64,000 nucleotides of DNA from Ziziphus jujuba (GCF_031755915.1 NC_083387.1:13227001-13291000), one strand, 5' to 3'. Numbered from the stretch's first letter, positions 23,706 through 38,470 are shown. Notes: generated from the sequence alone by a model not told the origin. Translations and numbers: made by a program.

Positions 23706-26011
23706 ATGGAGAAGAAACAGGGGTTCTTCTCCGCTCTAAAGGAGGAGGTGGTTCGTGGCCTTTCGCCGTCACGTTCCCGTTCGAGCAGTCCGGCGAGGTC
23801 TGGTTCGCCTATGGCGGCTCTGCTGAGGAGGAAGAAGCACCACAACCACGTGGCGCATCCGGATGCTTTGATCGCGAGATCCGGGAGTATGAGGCCGTTG
23901 GGCGAGACGTTAACGCCGTTGATGGAGGGACCGGATCCGGACGGAGGAGAAATTGGGGATTCGAAGAGGGTCGGGTCGGGTCTGGGGCAGTGGATGAGGG
24001 GGCAGCTTTCTCGGGCACCTTCGGTTACTTCAATGTCATACAAGAGGTCTGATCTGAGGCTGTTGTTGGGGGTTATGGGGGCTCCTCTTGCTCCCGTACA
24101 CGTGAGCTCCAATGACCCTTTGCCTCACCTTAGTATCAAAGACACTCCCATTGTGAGCTTCATCTTCTTCTTCTTTCTTTCTTTCCTCTCTCTCTCTCTG
24201 TGCGGTAAACCCATTTGAAAATTTTTGGCCTTTTCTGCGGCAGTATGTGGGTTCTGAATCGAAAAGAGTAATGGGTTTTGGACTGAAACTGTGGACTGGT
24301 TTTTAGTTTGGAGTCAGAATTCTTTCATGCAAATTATTTTATAGTTTTTTTTTTTTTTGAGCTTTTGAAAAATATTTCTATGTGATGGTGATGGTATTAT
24401 CGACTCTAGAAAGTAAAATAAAATTATTTGTTTGGTCTGTCTTCACAAAAATAATTGTGCTTTATTTTTCCCCCCAAAAAAAAAAAAAAAAAAAAAAACA
24501 TGAAAGAAGGGTATCTTATATACTATTGTTGCAAGGTAGTGTAGTTTGGATATGCACTATTTGTTAATTTCCTATGTTTTGTAAAAATATGGAGAAAAAT
24601 CAATTTATGTGGATTATTCAATTTTGGATTGCTCCCCAAAACTTCTTTTGGTCTTGTTGATGATGGCCAATAAGTAAAGAATTTTTAATTGGGAAATACA
24701 TGATTTTGAATTTTTACTCAGGCAGACCTTAACTTCTTTGGTTTATTAATTTAATTTCCGGAGTTTTTAGCTATGATAAAAAGTTTTGGTAGTAAATTTC
24801 TCTCTCTTATTTTTCTTTTTTCTGGCATTTTTTATGCAAACAAACAGATCTTGAGGATTAGTGATATACAAGGAAGAAAAAAGTTCTTGTATGCATCACA
24901 TGTTGGAAATTAATATCAGCTGGATTGCTTTTTGGGCTTTTCTCATTTAAGTAGTGAAATAACTGTGATGGGTAACTTTGCAGGAAACTTCATCTGCTCA
25001 GTACATATTGCAGCAATATACGGCAGCTTCTGGTGGGCAGAAGCTGCAAAACTCAATTCGAAATGCATATGCCATGGGAAAGGTCAGGATGGTAGCTTCT
25101 GAGTTTGAAACTGCCACGAAGGTGATGAAGAACAGGAATGCCTCTAGATGTTCAGAGTCAGGTGGGTTTGTGCTTTGGCAGATGAATCCAGACATGTGGT
25201 ATGTTGAACTGGCTGTTGGAGGCAGTAAAGTTCATGCTGGTTGCAATGGCAAGCTCGTTTGGAGGCATACACCATGGCTCGGTGCCCATACTGCCAAAGG
25301 GCCTGTAAGACCATTGCGTCGTGCACTCCAGGTGAACTTTGTTATGCAGATTCATACTTCTATGTTTTGGCTTTACAATTAGTCGTCTGGCTTGTTCATT
25401 TTTGGTTTGGCTTTTGTCTTTATCAGGGTCTTGATCCAAGAACAACTGCTAGTATGTTTGCTGATGCAAGATGCATAGGGGAGAAGAAGATCAATGGTGA
25501 AGATTGCTTCATCCTTAAGCTTTGTGCTGATCCTCAGACTCTGAAGGCTAGGAGTGAAGGCCCTGCAGAGATCATAAGGCATGTCTTATTTGGCTATTTC
25601 AGCCAGAAGACAGGACTGCTTGTTCATATGGAGGATTCACATTTGACCCGGATCCAATCCAATGGCGGTGATGCAGTTTACTGGGAAACTACAATCAATT
25701 CGTTCCTTGATGATTATAGACCTGTTGAAGGGATCATGATAGCTCACTCTGGGCGTTCTGTGGTGAACCTCTTTAGATTCGGCGAGATGGCAATGAGCCA
25801 TACCAAAACAAAGATGGAAGAAGCTTGGACTATTGAAGAGGTTGCATTTAATGTTCCTGGCTTGTCCGTTGACTGCTTCATTCCCCCAGCAGACTTGAGA
25901 TCGGGGACAATCTGTGAAACATGTGAGCTCCCTCAGGATGAAAGGGGAAAGGGTGCTATTGTTCTTTCAGCACATCGGGCCAAAGTTGCAGCATTGGAGA
26001 AAACCCATTAA
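23706..26011 (+). CDS. DUF620 family protein (three exons)
   Basis: Exons inferred at 23706-24152, 24984-25331 and 25427-26011 with GT-AG introns of 831 and 95 bp, both in phase 0. The joined product is about 459 residues. The start is the ATG at 23706; the upstream open frame has no ATG. The N-terminus MEKKQGFFSALKEEVVRGLS is followed by a Ser/Arg-rich patch (residues ~21-45), then the conserved DUF620 body across exons 2-3, including YTAASGGQKLQNS, FVLWQMNPDMWYVELAVGG, HLTRIQS and VEEVAFNVPGLSVDCFIPP-like sequence, and a charged tail ending KTH. Length and layout fit plant DUF620 proteins. No signal peptide or membrane segment is seen. Molecular function of the family is not established; some databases label Arabidopsis members lipoprotein-like. 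Codons are far less AT-rich than the flanking DNA, and no lesion is visible, so this should be a live gene. Confidence 0.93.
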
Positions 26012-29000
26012 GGTGGTGTTGATAATATCGTACGGAAGATGGAAGTTTAACATTTGGTAGGAGATCCAGAGTAGAGCAATTGTTTATACTGGTAGCAAGT
26101 TTTAATCAACTAACAGTTTAGAAGTTACAAAGCAGGCGTTTCAATCAGATTTTGGAAAGTTGGTTATGCCTCTATTAATCTGTAAATAGAGCGTAATTAT
26201 TCACAGGTTTCACCCAAAACCTTGATGAATCTTTATACTCAATGCAGAATCCAACAAGGAGTTGGAGCTCGATTTTCCAATTAGGGATAGAGCAAATGGA
26301 GGTTAATTTTTTAGTTTACCTTCCATTCAAAGAGGGGAAGGTGGTGAAGCTTCTGGTATAGCAGAACCTCTAACCTTCAAATAGTTTCCACTAATTCACT
26401 TTACTGAATTTCCAAAGTAGCAGTATTAAGGAAAAACTGCTACTGGCCCAACATAAGCTTGATGCTAATGTTTTGTTTTTTGCTTAATTTTACTGTTTTC
26501 GGGTGTGCTAATATTTGCTGTGCTTTTGTTCTATTGATGTAAAAGTTGTTTCTGAATCTGGGAAGGAAACGATGTTTTCTGGATCTATAGAAACAGGGCA
26601 GTGTAAAAAAGAATGAAAAACTCTCCTTTTCTTTTTTCTTGTAAGCAACATATTTTGGATATGGGTCTCTCTGGGTTGATTGGTTGTATTGTTGTTGGTC
26701 TTTTGTCAATGCTTCTGATAAAAAAAATGTAAACAAAAAACAAAATTATTATTTCCATCAGATATTAAATGCTCTCATGAATATAGTCTTGAAACAACAA
26801 CTTTCCCTTATCTGGCTTGAGAGTCTCTATTCACCGTGCATATTCAAGCTTCATGAATGATTGCCAGAGTCTGTGCTTGTTCTTAAACTTATTACGCCTC
26901 TTCAGTCATAAAATCTTCTCAACTATGCATGCTTTGCTTTATCTTTCATTGGGTGCTTTACAGCATCTAGGGTTGATGTTTTGAAAGTTGAGTGACAATG
27001 GCCAGTGGGTGACTTTTGAAACCCTTTTTTTTTTTTTTGAATTTTTTTTTCTTTTTTAAATATATTCTCTGAGTCTGTCCCCAGGAGGGTTTTTTAGTGG
27101 GGTCTTATAACTTTATCTGTACAGGATGTTGAAGCCCTTGTTTGACCGCTTGGGATCAAACCCAGCAAGGAAGCAAAAAGATTAAATAAATGGTGGGGTT
27201 AGGTTTTGGGAAAGTCGGGTTAGGGTTTTTATTTTTATTTTTTATTTTTTCATCGTTTTTGAGGACAAGATGGTCTGTGTGTATATATGTAGGGAATATG
27301 ATTACAGCAAGGCCACGAGATAAAAGTCCTCTCACTACCCCATGTGATAAAAAAGCCCACTTCTTTTCATAGTTGCTTTCTTCTTCACTACTGAGTGGTC
27401 AAAGTCCCAATCGATGAGGCTTATATTTATTTCATTTTTTTTTTTTTTTGGTGGATTTGAATTTAGGAAAGACTTTCTTTACCAGTCCCTACATAAACGT
27501 ACCAATATTTATTATTTGAAAGAATGCAAAAATTGTTAACATGAAGGCTTTCTTGGTGGGCAAAAACTTATTTGATTTTTAATGGTAGATGTGACATGAA
27601 GACTCCCAATTAAATGACACTATTGAGTAAATGAATAAACCAACCTATGAGACAAAAAACGCACTGGATCCTTCCCTTTCAGACTCCTTTTTTTAGCAGT
27701 TTGTTTTTACTTTTTAGCATTTATCGCTTGGGCTAATATGCAAATGTGGGTAGAATTTAAAAACAATACTAGTTTAAACATTTTAAGCATAGCGTTGAGT
27801 TCCAACGTTAGTTTTTTCGTGCAATAATTTTATGTACAAATCCTCGTTATCCCCGATAACAAAAATAATTATAATAATAATTAAAAAAAAAAAAAAGCAA
27901 ACGGTTGAATTTGATTTCTTTCTCATACTATCATTTGGTAGAGAGCCCCACTTTGAGTTTATGGCCAGGAGGGAAAAAAAAAAAAAAAAAAAAGAAGAAG
28001 ATGAACCCTAGAACTAGAATCATAACACATTAACAAGGTCGAAGATGCAATAATACCACCAAACACTAAGCCATCGTTCAAGTGTCTCCATAAACGGCAA
28101 ATTAAAATTAATTCTTGCTCAATTATGAGTCTAAGTTAGGATGTGGCGCTTAGTTAAACTAAATAATGTGGACCATCTAAGGCAGGTTGTTACCTTCATC
28201 ATTACCATGAGGATCTTAAAATATATTAAACAGTCGGAAAAATTATGGTTGTTGGCCTATGGTTATGAAAACTCAATTTAAACCATTCAATTTTGTGAAA
28301 CTTATGAGCTTTTGTTCATGCAAAATCAATTTATTAACTAATTATCAAAATTCTTTATTAACTAAAATTTTAATTTAATATATAAAAGTAATATCTAAAA
28401 TTGTTTACTCGAGATGGTTCAATAACAAAATTTATTATTGTTCAAGTAAAAAAAAATTTGAATTTGAATTCTCTATTCTAGGAATTCTAATTATTTATTT
28501 AACTTGTTTTATGGGTTAGATGTTAGAATCATATGAGTTATAGAGCTTTTGATCTAGTGTCGGTTTGGTTTTTAAAACCTTTAAAGTTAGGTTTGAGTCA
28601 TATCTTGGTATGAATTTCATTCACAAGTAGGAAGAAGATCCAGGAGTTAAAAGTCAAAACATGTAAGCTTAAAATTTGGTGTAAGCTGTCTGGGAAGTAG
28701 GGTAATTTAGGGTTTGGTGAAATTTAAGGATTATACAATTGTATTCTTTATGATTTAATGTATACCTCCAAGTTTGTTTATGGGGAATGGAATCTATCAA
28801 ATTTTATTTATGTCTTTTTAAATAAGAGCTTACCTTCCTTGTCCTTTCTTGGGGCGAGAATTTTTAATTGTACTTAAAAAAATTGACTTAAAAATGTTAA
28901 AAAAAAAAAAAAATCCCAATTTGTTTTAAACCATTCACACTATATATTGTATTGAATGAGTTGGGAAGTCCACCGGGAAGTCCAATTTGAAAGCAAGGAA

Positions 29001-32000
29001 TGATCATATGTACTTAATGCAAAATATTACACTTCTCAAAGAATAATTTTGTTTTGTTTTTTCAAAGATATATTATATATTATAACTAAAAATAAACTCT
29101 AGTTTAATTTCCATAGGTTTGGCTAGCTTTTAAGAATGATTTTGAAATCCAAGTTCATCTTAGGTCAAGCTTCGAAGTTGGAATAGAGAAAGAGGGACCA
29201 TATGTTAGGCAAAGTTCATAATTGAATCATCATTAGCCAACTGTTTAGGAAGCCAACCACGTTAACTCGACCTGTCATTATAATTAAGAAGTAGAATCTT
29301 GACGAAAATGTTTTGCAACCTGTATGGGTTTGAACTAGAAATGGCATTTTGCTAAATTGTTTTTTGGAGAAAATCATAGGCCTCCAAGTTGTTGATGAAG
29401 AATCATAAGTATCTTCTTTTTTTCTTACTCTTTTTTAATTTTATATAAATCTAGAGATTTAAATTTGAACCATTATTGGAAAATTGAAGGTTTACTATTG
29501 TATTATCTCTAAAGAATTATAATGAATTTAATTATTAAAAAAAAAAAGGTACAACTACATTTTACTCCTCAATTATGTTAATTTTTGCATTGTCTTACAT
29601 ACCACAAAACACAAAATCGTACTAAATTCCCATAACTTAAGTCCAATTAATAATACAATTATAAATTTCTGTCAGTTAAGCTTAATTAACAATACATTTT
29701 GGCAAAAGAACTTAAAGAGATTAAACATATACTGGTTTAGAAATGATCTTATTCTTTATTTTATTTCATTTATAGCTAGTATGCAAGATTAATTTTGCCG
29801 AATTTATTAGTGTAAATAGCATGTTGGATTAATCTAACAAAAAAAAAAAATCATTGTTAAGAGGACAATGTGAGGAGTTTTGTACTTATAAGGCAAAATG
29901 TAAAATCATGGTTCAGAAAGCAATATGAGAGGTTTATAATTTGAGGGCAAAATGCAAAAGAAAGAATTTTTTATTTTATTTTATTTTTTGAGTTATTGAA
30001 CAGTGGGTCATCTTTGTAAATATAATTTTGTATTAATAACGGTTCAGATTTATTTCCATTCACACATAGACAGAGCCAGCCAACTTACACCTACACAGCA
30101 TAAAAGAGAATCAGGAAGTGGAATCTTTGACAAAACTTTCTTTACTTTTTCAATGCAAATGAAATTTTACCATTTTTCCTTCCCATTTTTCCTATGACAG
30201 TTATATTTGTTTCTTTATATAAATTTATATGTTTCCGAATTTTTCTCTGCTGGACTGCCATCCTATATTTATATTGTGAGAGAAATGGCAAAGAAAAAAG
30301 AAGTAACTGTGAAATTAAGCACACATTGCTTATCTGTCTATGACAATAAGATACCCTTTGGAGCATTATTTGTAGGTCAATAACAAAAAGGGAAAAAATA
30401 ATTCTGATTCTAACATCTTGTGCTAGAGAAGATAAGTAAAGCAATAAAAGAAATGGTACCATTTAGTTCTGCACAAGTTGGGTTAGCTTAAAATGGCCGC
30501 CATTAATAAATATGTGATCTCTTACAGGATTTGTCAAAGAGAAAATTAAACTTTGCATATGGTTAAAACGGTTTACTTTTATAGTTTATGAAGGAGATAA
30601 TTATGTTTTACGGGTTCTGAACTATACTATTTTGTCCACTTTGCTTTTTTAAGGAACACTTGTATTGTATTGCTTTTTGAATTATTATTTTTCTGTCATA
30701 CAAGTACAATCATGTATTTTGACAGTTGTATTTGAAGAAATTAACCATATACAATTTATATAACTTGTTTGATTCAAATTTATTTTATTATTAAACAATA
30801 TTTTTTTTATCATTTACAATAATTTTCTTTAAAAACATAATGTATATATATATATTTTGGGGTAAAATGCTGCTAACCCTTTTTGCAAGATATCTCCATG
30901 TGTGTGTAAAAATTAAGTAATAATTTTTTACTACAAAAGGTTAAAAAAATATATATTCATAATGTTGGGCTGTTAACGAGTAGCTATAATTAGGGCATAT
31001 AAAGCTTAAAAAAAAGGTAATTGGGAGGTGGAAATTACAAATCTGAGTCCCAAAAAAAAAAAAAAGAAAAAAAAAAAAAAGAGGCCTATCAAAAGAAGAA
31101 AGAATATCAAGCATTCTTCTGTTTGATTCCGGATTCCCAGAGTTGATGTGTGCTAGTTTTCCCATTGTATCAGGTCCATTTCATAAATAAATCATCAAAC
31201 AAAAACACGTGAATGTGTCACATCAAATTCCATTTATTATTTCGGTTATGGAAAATATAAAAGTAATTAGGTGATGGTGGAATCTTGAACAAAAATCTTT
31301 TTATCAACATTAGCGAACAATTTGCTCAGATATTGAATATATTCCATCTCCCTCTTTATTTTCATGTCACAATATTTATTTCGATGTCTAAATTAAGGGT
31401 TAAATATATTTTAGTATCCATATTGTATTTGATTGCAACATTATGAATTATTTTAAATCAAATTTTCAATTTATGATTTGTTTTATATTAATCTAATTCA
31501 CAAATAAATTTTTAACAATAATCTATTCTTTTAGTTTTTAAACTTTATATTAAAAATAATCTATTTTTTTAGTTTTTAAACTTTATATTAAACAATTTGG
31601 GAATAAAAATAGATTAATCTAAAATAAATTGTAAATTGAAGATTTGAATTTGAATATTTTAAATTAGATAGTCCAATATAAAATCTAACCAAAATATAAA
31701 GTATTAACATATAATTAACCATTTGAATTAACGGTTAAAATTAGATTTCTAGATTTCTTCAATGGTGTTTTTCTAATTAATTTCATGTCAGGTTGGGCTT
31801 TTTTTATGTTCACATGTGAAAATCAAGATCCAATTTTTCATCAAGACATGTTTTTTAATCCTTGTAATAAAATACCATTCACCTAGTTTCTTTAATATTT
31901 CTCATTGTCTAACATTGTGTATGAGATTTTCTTTCGGATTAGACATACTACCATGCAGGCTTTTCTCACTTTTAAGAAAATAACTTCTTGTTTTTTTTAT

Positions 32001-32400
32001 ATAAGCTTCCGCTTTAAATTGGAATTAGTATTGTTTATCTTAAAACCTTGGTATTTGTTTTTTAAATGATAATTACTAGTTTATATGATAAATTTTTATT
32101 GCGATATTTATTTTTTTTTATACTAAAATTTGTAAAAATAAACAATTTAGCAGTAACAATTTAAACTACTATTTAACATGGTATTTTTCTTTATTCTACC
32201 ACTTTAAATATTTCTTAAAATTAAGCAAGGCCAGGTCATATCTATTTTAGAGTGCCATAAAATAATATACTATTATAATAAACAATATAATATAGCATTG
32301 AATAAATTAATAACAAAAATAAATTAATATCATCAATTTAATTAATAAAGATGGACCACTGCAAGCCAAACTCCCATGCTTCCATTCCATTCTATATATA
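26012..32400. other. 3' flank of the DUF620 gene and gene-poor DNA
   Basis: The first ~600-700 bp after the stop codon are less AT-rich and probably contain the 3' UTR, without a clear AATAAA. Beyond that lie T/A tracts and an imperfect 38-bp tandem duplication at 31517-31592. No gene recognised. Confidence 0.55.
31517..31592 (+). repeat. 38-bp tandem duplication
   Basis: Units begin at 31517 and 31555 and share AATAATCTATT, then TTAGTTTTTAAACTTTATAT. One substitution is evident. Confidence 0.85.
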
Positions 32401-32488
32401 TATATATATGTTTCTATTTCTTTTTAAGGTGGAATCTAGCTAGTGTAACCATTGGTATATGTAGTATATATATTTATATAGTAATAAA

Positions 32489-32680
32489 GTGGAATGGCAT
32501 ATTTTAATGGGCGTTTGCATTGATTTTGCAACTCCAAAATCTGTGGCTAGTTTAGTATTAAAAAATGCAGCATATATAGCAGGAGTGTTAGGATATGCTC
32601 TTAATTTGGATGACAAATTGAGCATTTCAATACAAATTATAAATACCATATGTGATAAGGTTGTAAGACTAGAAATATAT
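32489..32680 (+). other. possible coding fragment, unrecognised
   Basis: About 60 codons stay open on + with composition unlike the AT-repeat surroundings (GVCIDFATPKSVASL, AYIAGVLGYALNL). The opposite strand is open over the same stretch (PAIYAAFFNTKLATDFGVAKS). There is no ATG start on + and TA repeats lie on both sides. It could be an exon or fragment of a decayed gene on either strand; I cannot assign a family. Confidence 0.25.
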
Positions 32681-33019
32681 ATGCTATATATATATATATA
32701 TATAGAAAAATAGTGTCGGCAAAGGAAACTTCCAGTTCATGTAGTAGAAAATGATAGATGCACATTATTGACAATGTAGCAGTGCCCTAGAATAGATCCT
32801 TATTAATTGTACTGTACTAGTTGTGTACCCATATATATATATATATATATATTTTAAGTATACAAAAAAAAAAAAAAAAAGAATATCTCACTTTACCCTA
32901 TAGTCTTCTATTTGTGTGTGGTCTTCTGTTTGTGCGTGTGAGTGACACATGTTTTTTGACCTTTACCTTACCATTGCTATGGCTGCAAGACTTCAGCGAA
33001 ATGAGAAAGAACCTTCAAC

Positions 33020-33064
33020 CTTTCTCATTCCAAAAAAAGAAGGGAAAAAAAAAAACTTTCTCAT
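33020..33064 (+). mobile_element. poly(A)-tail-like micro-insertion E11 (weak)
   Basis: CTTTCTCAT at 33020-33028 and 33056-33064 flanks TCC, A(7), GAAGGG and A(11). The same CTTTCTCAT occurs again near 33175 beyond further A tracts, suggesting serial insertion at one site. The repeat is short, so chance is possible. Confidence 0.4.
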
Positions 33065-36000
33065 CCTTTCTTACTCCCCCCGGAAAAAAAAAAATACTTC
33101 TTTAGTAAGGAAAGAAAATTAAATAAAATAAACAATAAAAAAAAAAAAAAAAACTTAGTAAGAACAGTAAAACCTTTCTCATTATTTAACTACGAACAAT
33201 TGTTTACCTAACCCATTTCCAAACACTGTGTCAATGTATTTTTGGTCAAAAAATTAATATAATTTAATTATGAATAAGTAAATTTTTAAAATGGATAACT
33301 AAACTTTAAATGTAAACTAATAAAATATTATCATATCACTAATTACTTTCAATTGGTAAAAAACTTAGTAAATTTACCATTATTGAACTAAAAAAAATGT
33401 GTGGCAGTAGTTGCTACATTATGGAAAGAAAAGAACAAAAAATATATACTAGAAATTTTTACATATTTAAATATAGAATTCAATATGGTTAAGACCACCA
33501 AAATTTGTTTAGTAAATGATGTAGAAAGAAATTAGAGGTCAACAAAAACTAAAACCTAGATTATGAAATTTGAACCCAATAACATTCTATCATATCATTT
33601 TGCAAACAAAATTTGGTGAAAAATTTAGGTATCCTAGTATTGTTTTATGACAATTAGGAACTTCCATTCTTTATAGTTATATATATATATATACATAGTT
33701 TTGATATACAGTAAGAACGTATGTGGTAAGCCATATCATCCATGTTGATTGTGACATAGGAAAAACAAATAATCAATCAAAATTTAAAAAATATTTAATT
33801 AACTCTTTTTTCTAACAATTAACGTTGGTCCCATGCAAGTCTGACGGTTTATTACTTTCCCATTTAGCCTTTATATACAAAGATTCAAAATATATTTAAA
33901 TGACATTATTTAGATGATATGCCATGTCACATAAGCCAGCTTTACCACAATGTTCTTATCATCTCTCTATTAAATTATAACCATGTATACTTATGATAAA
34001 ATCATCCTTCTAAACCTATCCGGATGGAAAATCATCCGAAGTTATTATTTTGATTGCGTCAAGTACTAAATTTAAAGATGTATATAAATTTTATATGAAT
34101 TTAATAAAATACTAAAATTTTAGAAAAACAATATGAATAATATATAAACTCGTATGAATTATAAATATATTTCTAAATCAACTATTAAAAGTAATTCAAG
34201 TACTAATAAGGGATTTAAGGACCAATAAAAGATGTTTTCCTATAAAAAATGATACTAACCTAAAAACATATTTGGTTTATGGATAAGATGATATAATAGA
34301 ATACGTATTCCTAAACTTTTTAATGCTCCTTAATCTGGTTTGATTTTTCAAATTGAACTTATCTGCTCTTATGAAATCACAATTTTCCAAATAAAAAATT
34401 GTTACTGCTTTTAGAAAGTTCAGAATTTATATTCTTTAAAATAGAGAAATATAAATCATGTTACATTATGTTTTTTTTTTTTTTTTCACACTTCTAATTT
34501 TTTTTATCTTTTTTTTTTGGCACAATTTTTCATTGTTACTACCAAACTAAAGAATATGAATAATTATACTATTCCATTATTTTTTATTTTTAGAAATTAT
34601 CAATTCTTATTTTTTAAAAATTACTATTCTTTTAATCAAACATGACCTAAGAATTCCTCTTTTTATGATATTCTTTAAAACAGAAAATAAATACTAAAAT
34701 CCTTACTGTTATTATCATTTCTGTGATATGTAATATTTTTTTATACATATTTTCTATCAAATATTTGAAAATGCCAAGATCGGCTTATTTTGTTAAGTAC
34801 ATGAAAAACAAAAAAATCATCATTATTATTAGGTGTCATTTTAAGAATTTTTTCTTTGTTTTCTTTTTTCTTCTTTTGGGGATAAAAATAAATAAATGCC
34901 AATGAACATTTTATTATGTCAAATAATTTTCTCCAAAAATCACAATAGAAATAATAATATTCATCATTTTCACAGTCAAATATTTTTCTTCACCGATTTA
35001 TTACTTACTGTGGTGCCAACCCAGTGGGCCTCAAAGATAAATTGGACCTATAATAATTAGGTACAAGTCCACTTCAGGAATCCCATTCCATTTAATTTGC
35101 TCCCAACTTTCAACATCAACCAACCCAACAAATCCTATATTCCATTAATCCTATCTTCCGTTCAATACATTTACCATTTTAGCCTCAGTGACATCTAAAA
35201 CTAATACTTTTTTATTTCCTTAACAGATTTTCTTGAAAATTATTAGATTTCTGTCCCACGATTTATTCATATATTTATTTGTTCGGCTTTTGAATGTGGA
35301 TCTGGGTTCGTACAAAATTTAACTCTTACTTCACTCTGTAAGCCCATGTTTTATGAGGTCCGATGGACTATCTTGGACCTCTAGAACCAGAACTTGGGCT
35401 TCCTTTATTGGGTTTGTTTCACTGCTTTCAAATTGAGATCCATCAGCGAGGAATGAAGAGGATAACTATGAAGAAAACAGGGGAAAAAATATCTACAGAA
35501 AGTTCCCTCCTTCTCTTCACCAAAAAATAAAATAATAATAATAATAACAAAAAAATAAAAAATAAAAAATTACAAGGCCTCAATATTTTGACCCTCTAAT
35601 TTTAATCTTTAGCCTATCCTCCAATTTTAATGTTTAGGCTACCAAACCGCGTATTTATCATGGAGATATGGAGATATCTATGGCTCGTTTGTTGAACGGA
35701 ACTGGACTGGATATGTAGAGCCCATGTTGGTTATGTAAAATTTATATATTAATTGTTTTGATAATCCCTTTTATATTTATTATTTTAAGTTTTCAATTTA
35801 CATTGTATTTGATACAGTCCCACTATATTTTTGTCTTAAATAACTTTTAATATGTTGCTTTTTATTTTATTATTTTTTGTCTTTGAAGCTTAAAATTAAT
35901 GTTAAATCAACAATTTTAATCAATGCTGTAATATTTGTTTTTATTTTTTTATTTCCATTTTTGGATGGATACCTTTAAGTTTTTTTATTTAAACAGGTTT

Positions 36001-36231
36001 AAAATTTAAGGTTTAAATTCGATGGGTAGGGCATAATCTTTGGCCTCTAATTAAGGATTTCAAAAATTCTAAGGCCACCAAATCTTAGTTATAAGAGCAT
36101 TAGCTATCACTAATGCTAAGGCAACCACATCTTATTTATAAAATCATCTCCAATTGTGAATGTTCTATTGCTCTATATGTGGAATGGAAAGTAATAATGT
36201 CTAAATCTAAATAGTACAAATGCACATTTAG

Positions 36232-36336
36232 TTCAACTGTATTTCTATGGTTATTAACTAATCAAATATTTTATTAGTTTATTTTTTTGGAAGAATTAAT
36301 TTTTTAAGAAAAATTTAGAAGTGGAGAGTCATACGG

Positions 36337-36372
<36 letters not shown>

Positions 36373-36725
36373 CTACATAAGTTGGACACAGTGTTGAAAT
36401 AGATCAATCGAAGAAGTTTCTTAAAGTAGATATTTATTTTTCTGATATTATAAAAATAATTTAGCTGTATTTCAGCTTTATTTCTATGGTAATGTGGATA
36501 AAAATTAATTATGGTTATTATATAATCAAATATTTTATTAGTTTATTTTTAAAAAAAAATTAACCTTTTAAGGAAAATTCAGAAGTGGAGAGTCATATTG
36601 ACAATGTATATATATATATATATATTTGCTACATAAGTTTGACACAGTGTTGGAATAGATCAATCAAAGAAGGATTTTTTAAGTAGATATTTTTTTTTCT
36701 GATATTATAAAAAAGATTAGTAATA
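36232..36725 (+). repeat. ~256-264-bp tandem duplication containing a TA microsatellite
   Basis: Units share AATCAAATATTTTATTAG (36260 and 36524), GTGGAGAGTCATA (36321 and 36585), a (TA)n run, then TGCTACATAAGTT and ACACAGTGTTG. Spacing falls from 264 to 256 across the (TA)n because the first copy has the longer run (36341-36369). Confidence 0.85.
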
Positions 36726-38348
36726 GACAAAGCTATTTCAGTTGCTCTAAAATAATTTCTAAAGTTTACTTTTAATATTTTACATTGAGAATATTTTTGT
36801 GTTTATAAAAATATTAAATCATGTTAACTATATATATAAACTTCAAAGTTTGAGGAGGGACTTAAACTATGTGAATGACAATTAAAAGTGCAAGAGAAGT
36901 ATGTGGAGGATGTATATGAAAACCCTGAAACTAGAGAGGGAGTTTGTATAATTAATCAACGGATAAATAAATAAAATTTCCTTGCCATGATCGAAGATTT
37001 GCCATTAATCAGAAAGACTTTAGGGCTGAATCCATAATCTGGGAGTTATCACTTATCATTGTTATTTTGACTCTATGTTCCAAAGCCATTTTCTATGCCA
37101 AAGTTTGAACTTAATGTATAAAAAAATTTTATTGCGAAAAAAAAAAATGTATATCATTTTTTATTTATATATTAGAGAAATCTACATGATTTCAATATTT
37201 TCCCGCTAGTATATTGACTGGATACTATGCATAAAAGTATTTGCCTCAAGAGGAATCCTAGAATTCCATTTCTTTTCTGAATTTGGAATTTTATGATATG
37301 TTGAGAATCTATTATAATAATTATCCACGTCTAAAACATATTTTAATGTTAGAAAATTGAGTAGGATGGCCTTTACTAAGGATTATATTGCCTCTAAATT
37401 TATGAACTACAAGATGCTCATTGAAGTAGTGAGTTAATATTTCAATTCAATATTGGTTTAGATGCGAAAATTTTAACTTTAAAATAAAAAATATATGTTA
37501 TTTATAACTTTTAAAGTCAGTATTTTTGTAGTTAGTTATTGAAAATATTAACATTCTTTTTGAACATTTGATATTGTTGGATTTTTTTTTTGACTTTTTC
37601 TTAACATCTGGGAAATTTTTTTGGGTTCTTAAAAATATTTTTTGAACATTTAGGATTTATTTCGAACCCTCATAATTTTCTATAATCATATGATTTTTTT
37701 TTTGGGCTCTTAAATTTTATTTTTTTTTAACATTTGTTATTTTTTATCATGCATTTGGAAATTTTTTTGAAGCAATATTTTTTTAGACTCTTAATTTTTT
37801 TTTAATATTTGATATTTTTTTTTAAATCTTCAAATTTGTAGATCATATTAGAAATAGCAAAATATTAAAAATAAATTAAGAAATAAAATTTATAGATGAC
37901 ATGCACTGCACATTACCCTTATTTAATGGTTTTGTCAATTTGAACTAATTGGACCAATTTATAAAGATTTTAAAAATAAAATGTAACAATATTAGAAAAT
38001 TGATTTTAAAATCCTTAAAACGAAATTTAATAATTTTAAAAGTATAAAAGTACAATTATCCCTTGATATATTTATATTGATCCTCATCAAAACAGTTATA
38101 TTCAATACAACTTCTAACTCTCCTCATGATCAATAATAATTTAGTATAGTATAATATTTATATATTAGTTTAATAAGCCTCTAATTAGTTTTTTAAATCT
38201 ATGTAAAATTTTATAAGTTACTGATCAACTATTAATGAAATGATTATAAAATAATATTCTTAATTCATATTATTAAAGCATGTTTTTCTAAATATTTAAG
38301 CTAATAAAAAGTATACTGAGAAAATTGGTTAACATAATTAAGCTTATC

Positions 38349-38470
38349 AAGTCTTTTCCATTTAGCTTAAGATTAGATATAGGGACTAGATAGACCAAAG
38401 CAATCTGCCAAAACTTATTAAGTCTTTTCCATTTAGCTTTAGATTAGATATAGGGACAAGATAGAAAACA
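38349..38470 (+). repeat. 71-bp tandem duplication
   Basis: AAGTCTTTTCCATTTAGCTT followed by an AGATTAGATATAGGGAC-type block occurs at 38349 and 38420 with only isolated substitutions. Confidence 0.85.

Noticed and set aside
23570..24112. 180-codon minus-strand frame over exon 1 of the DUF620 gene
   Set aside because: By-product of the GC-rich exon; no family features, while the + strand matches DUF620.
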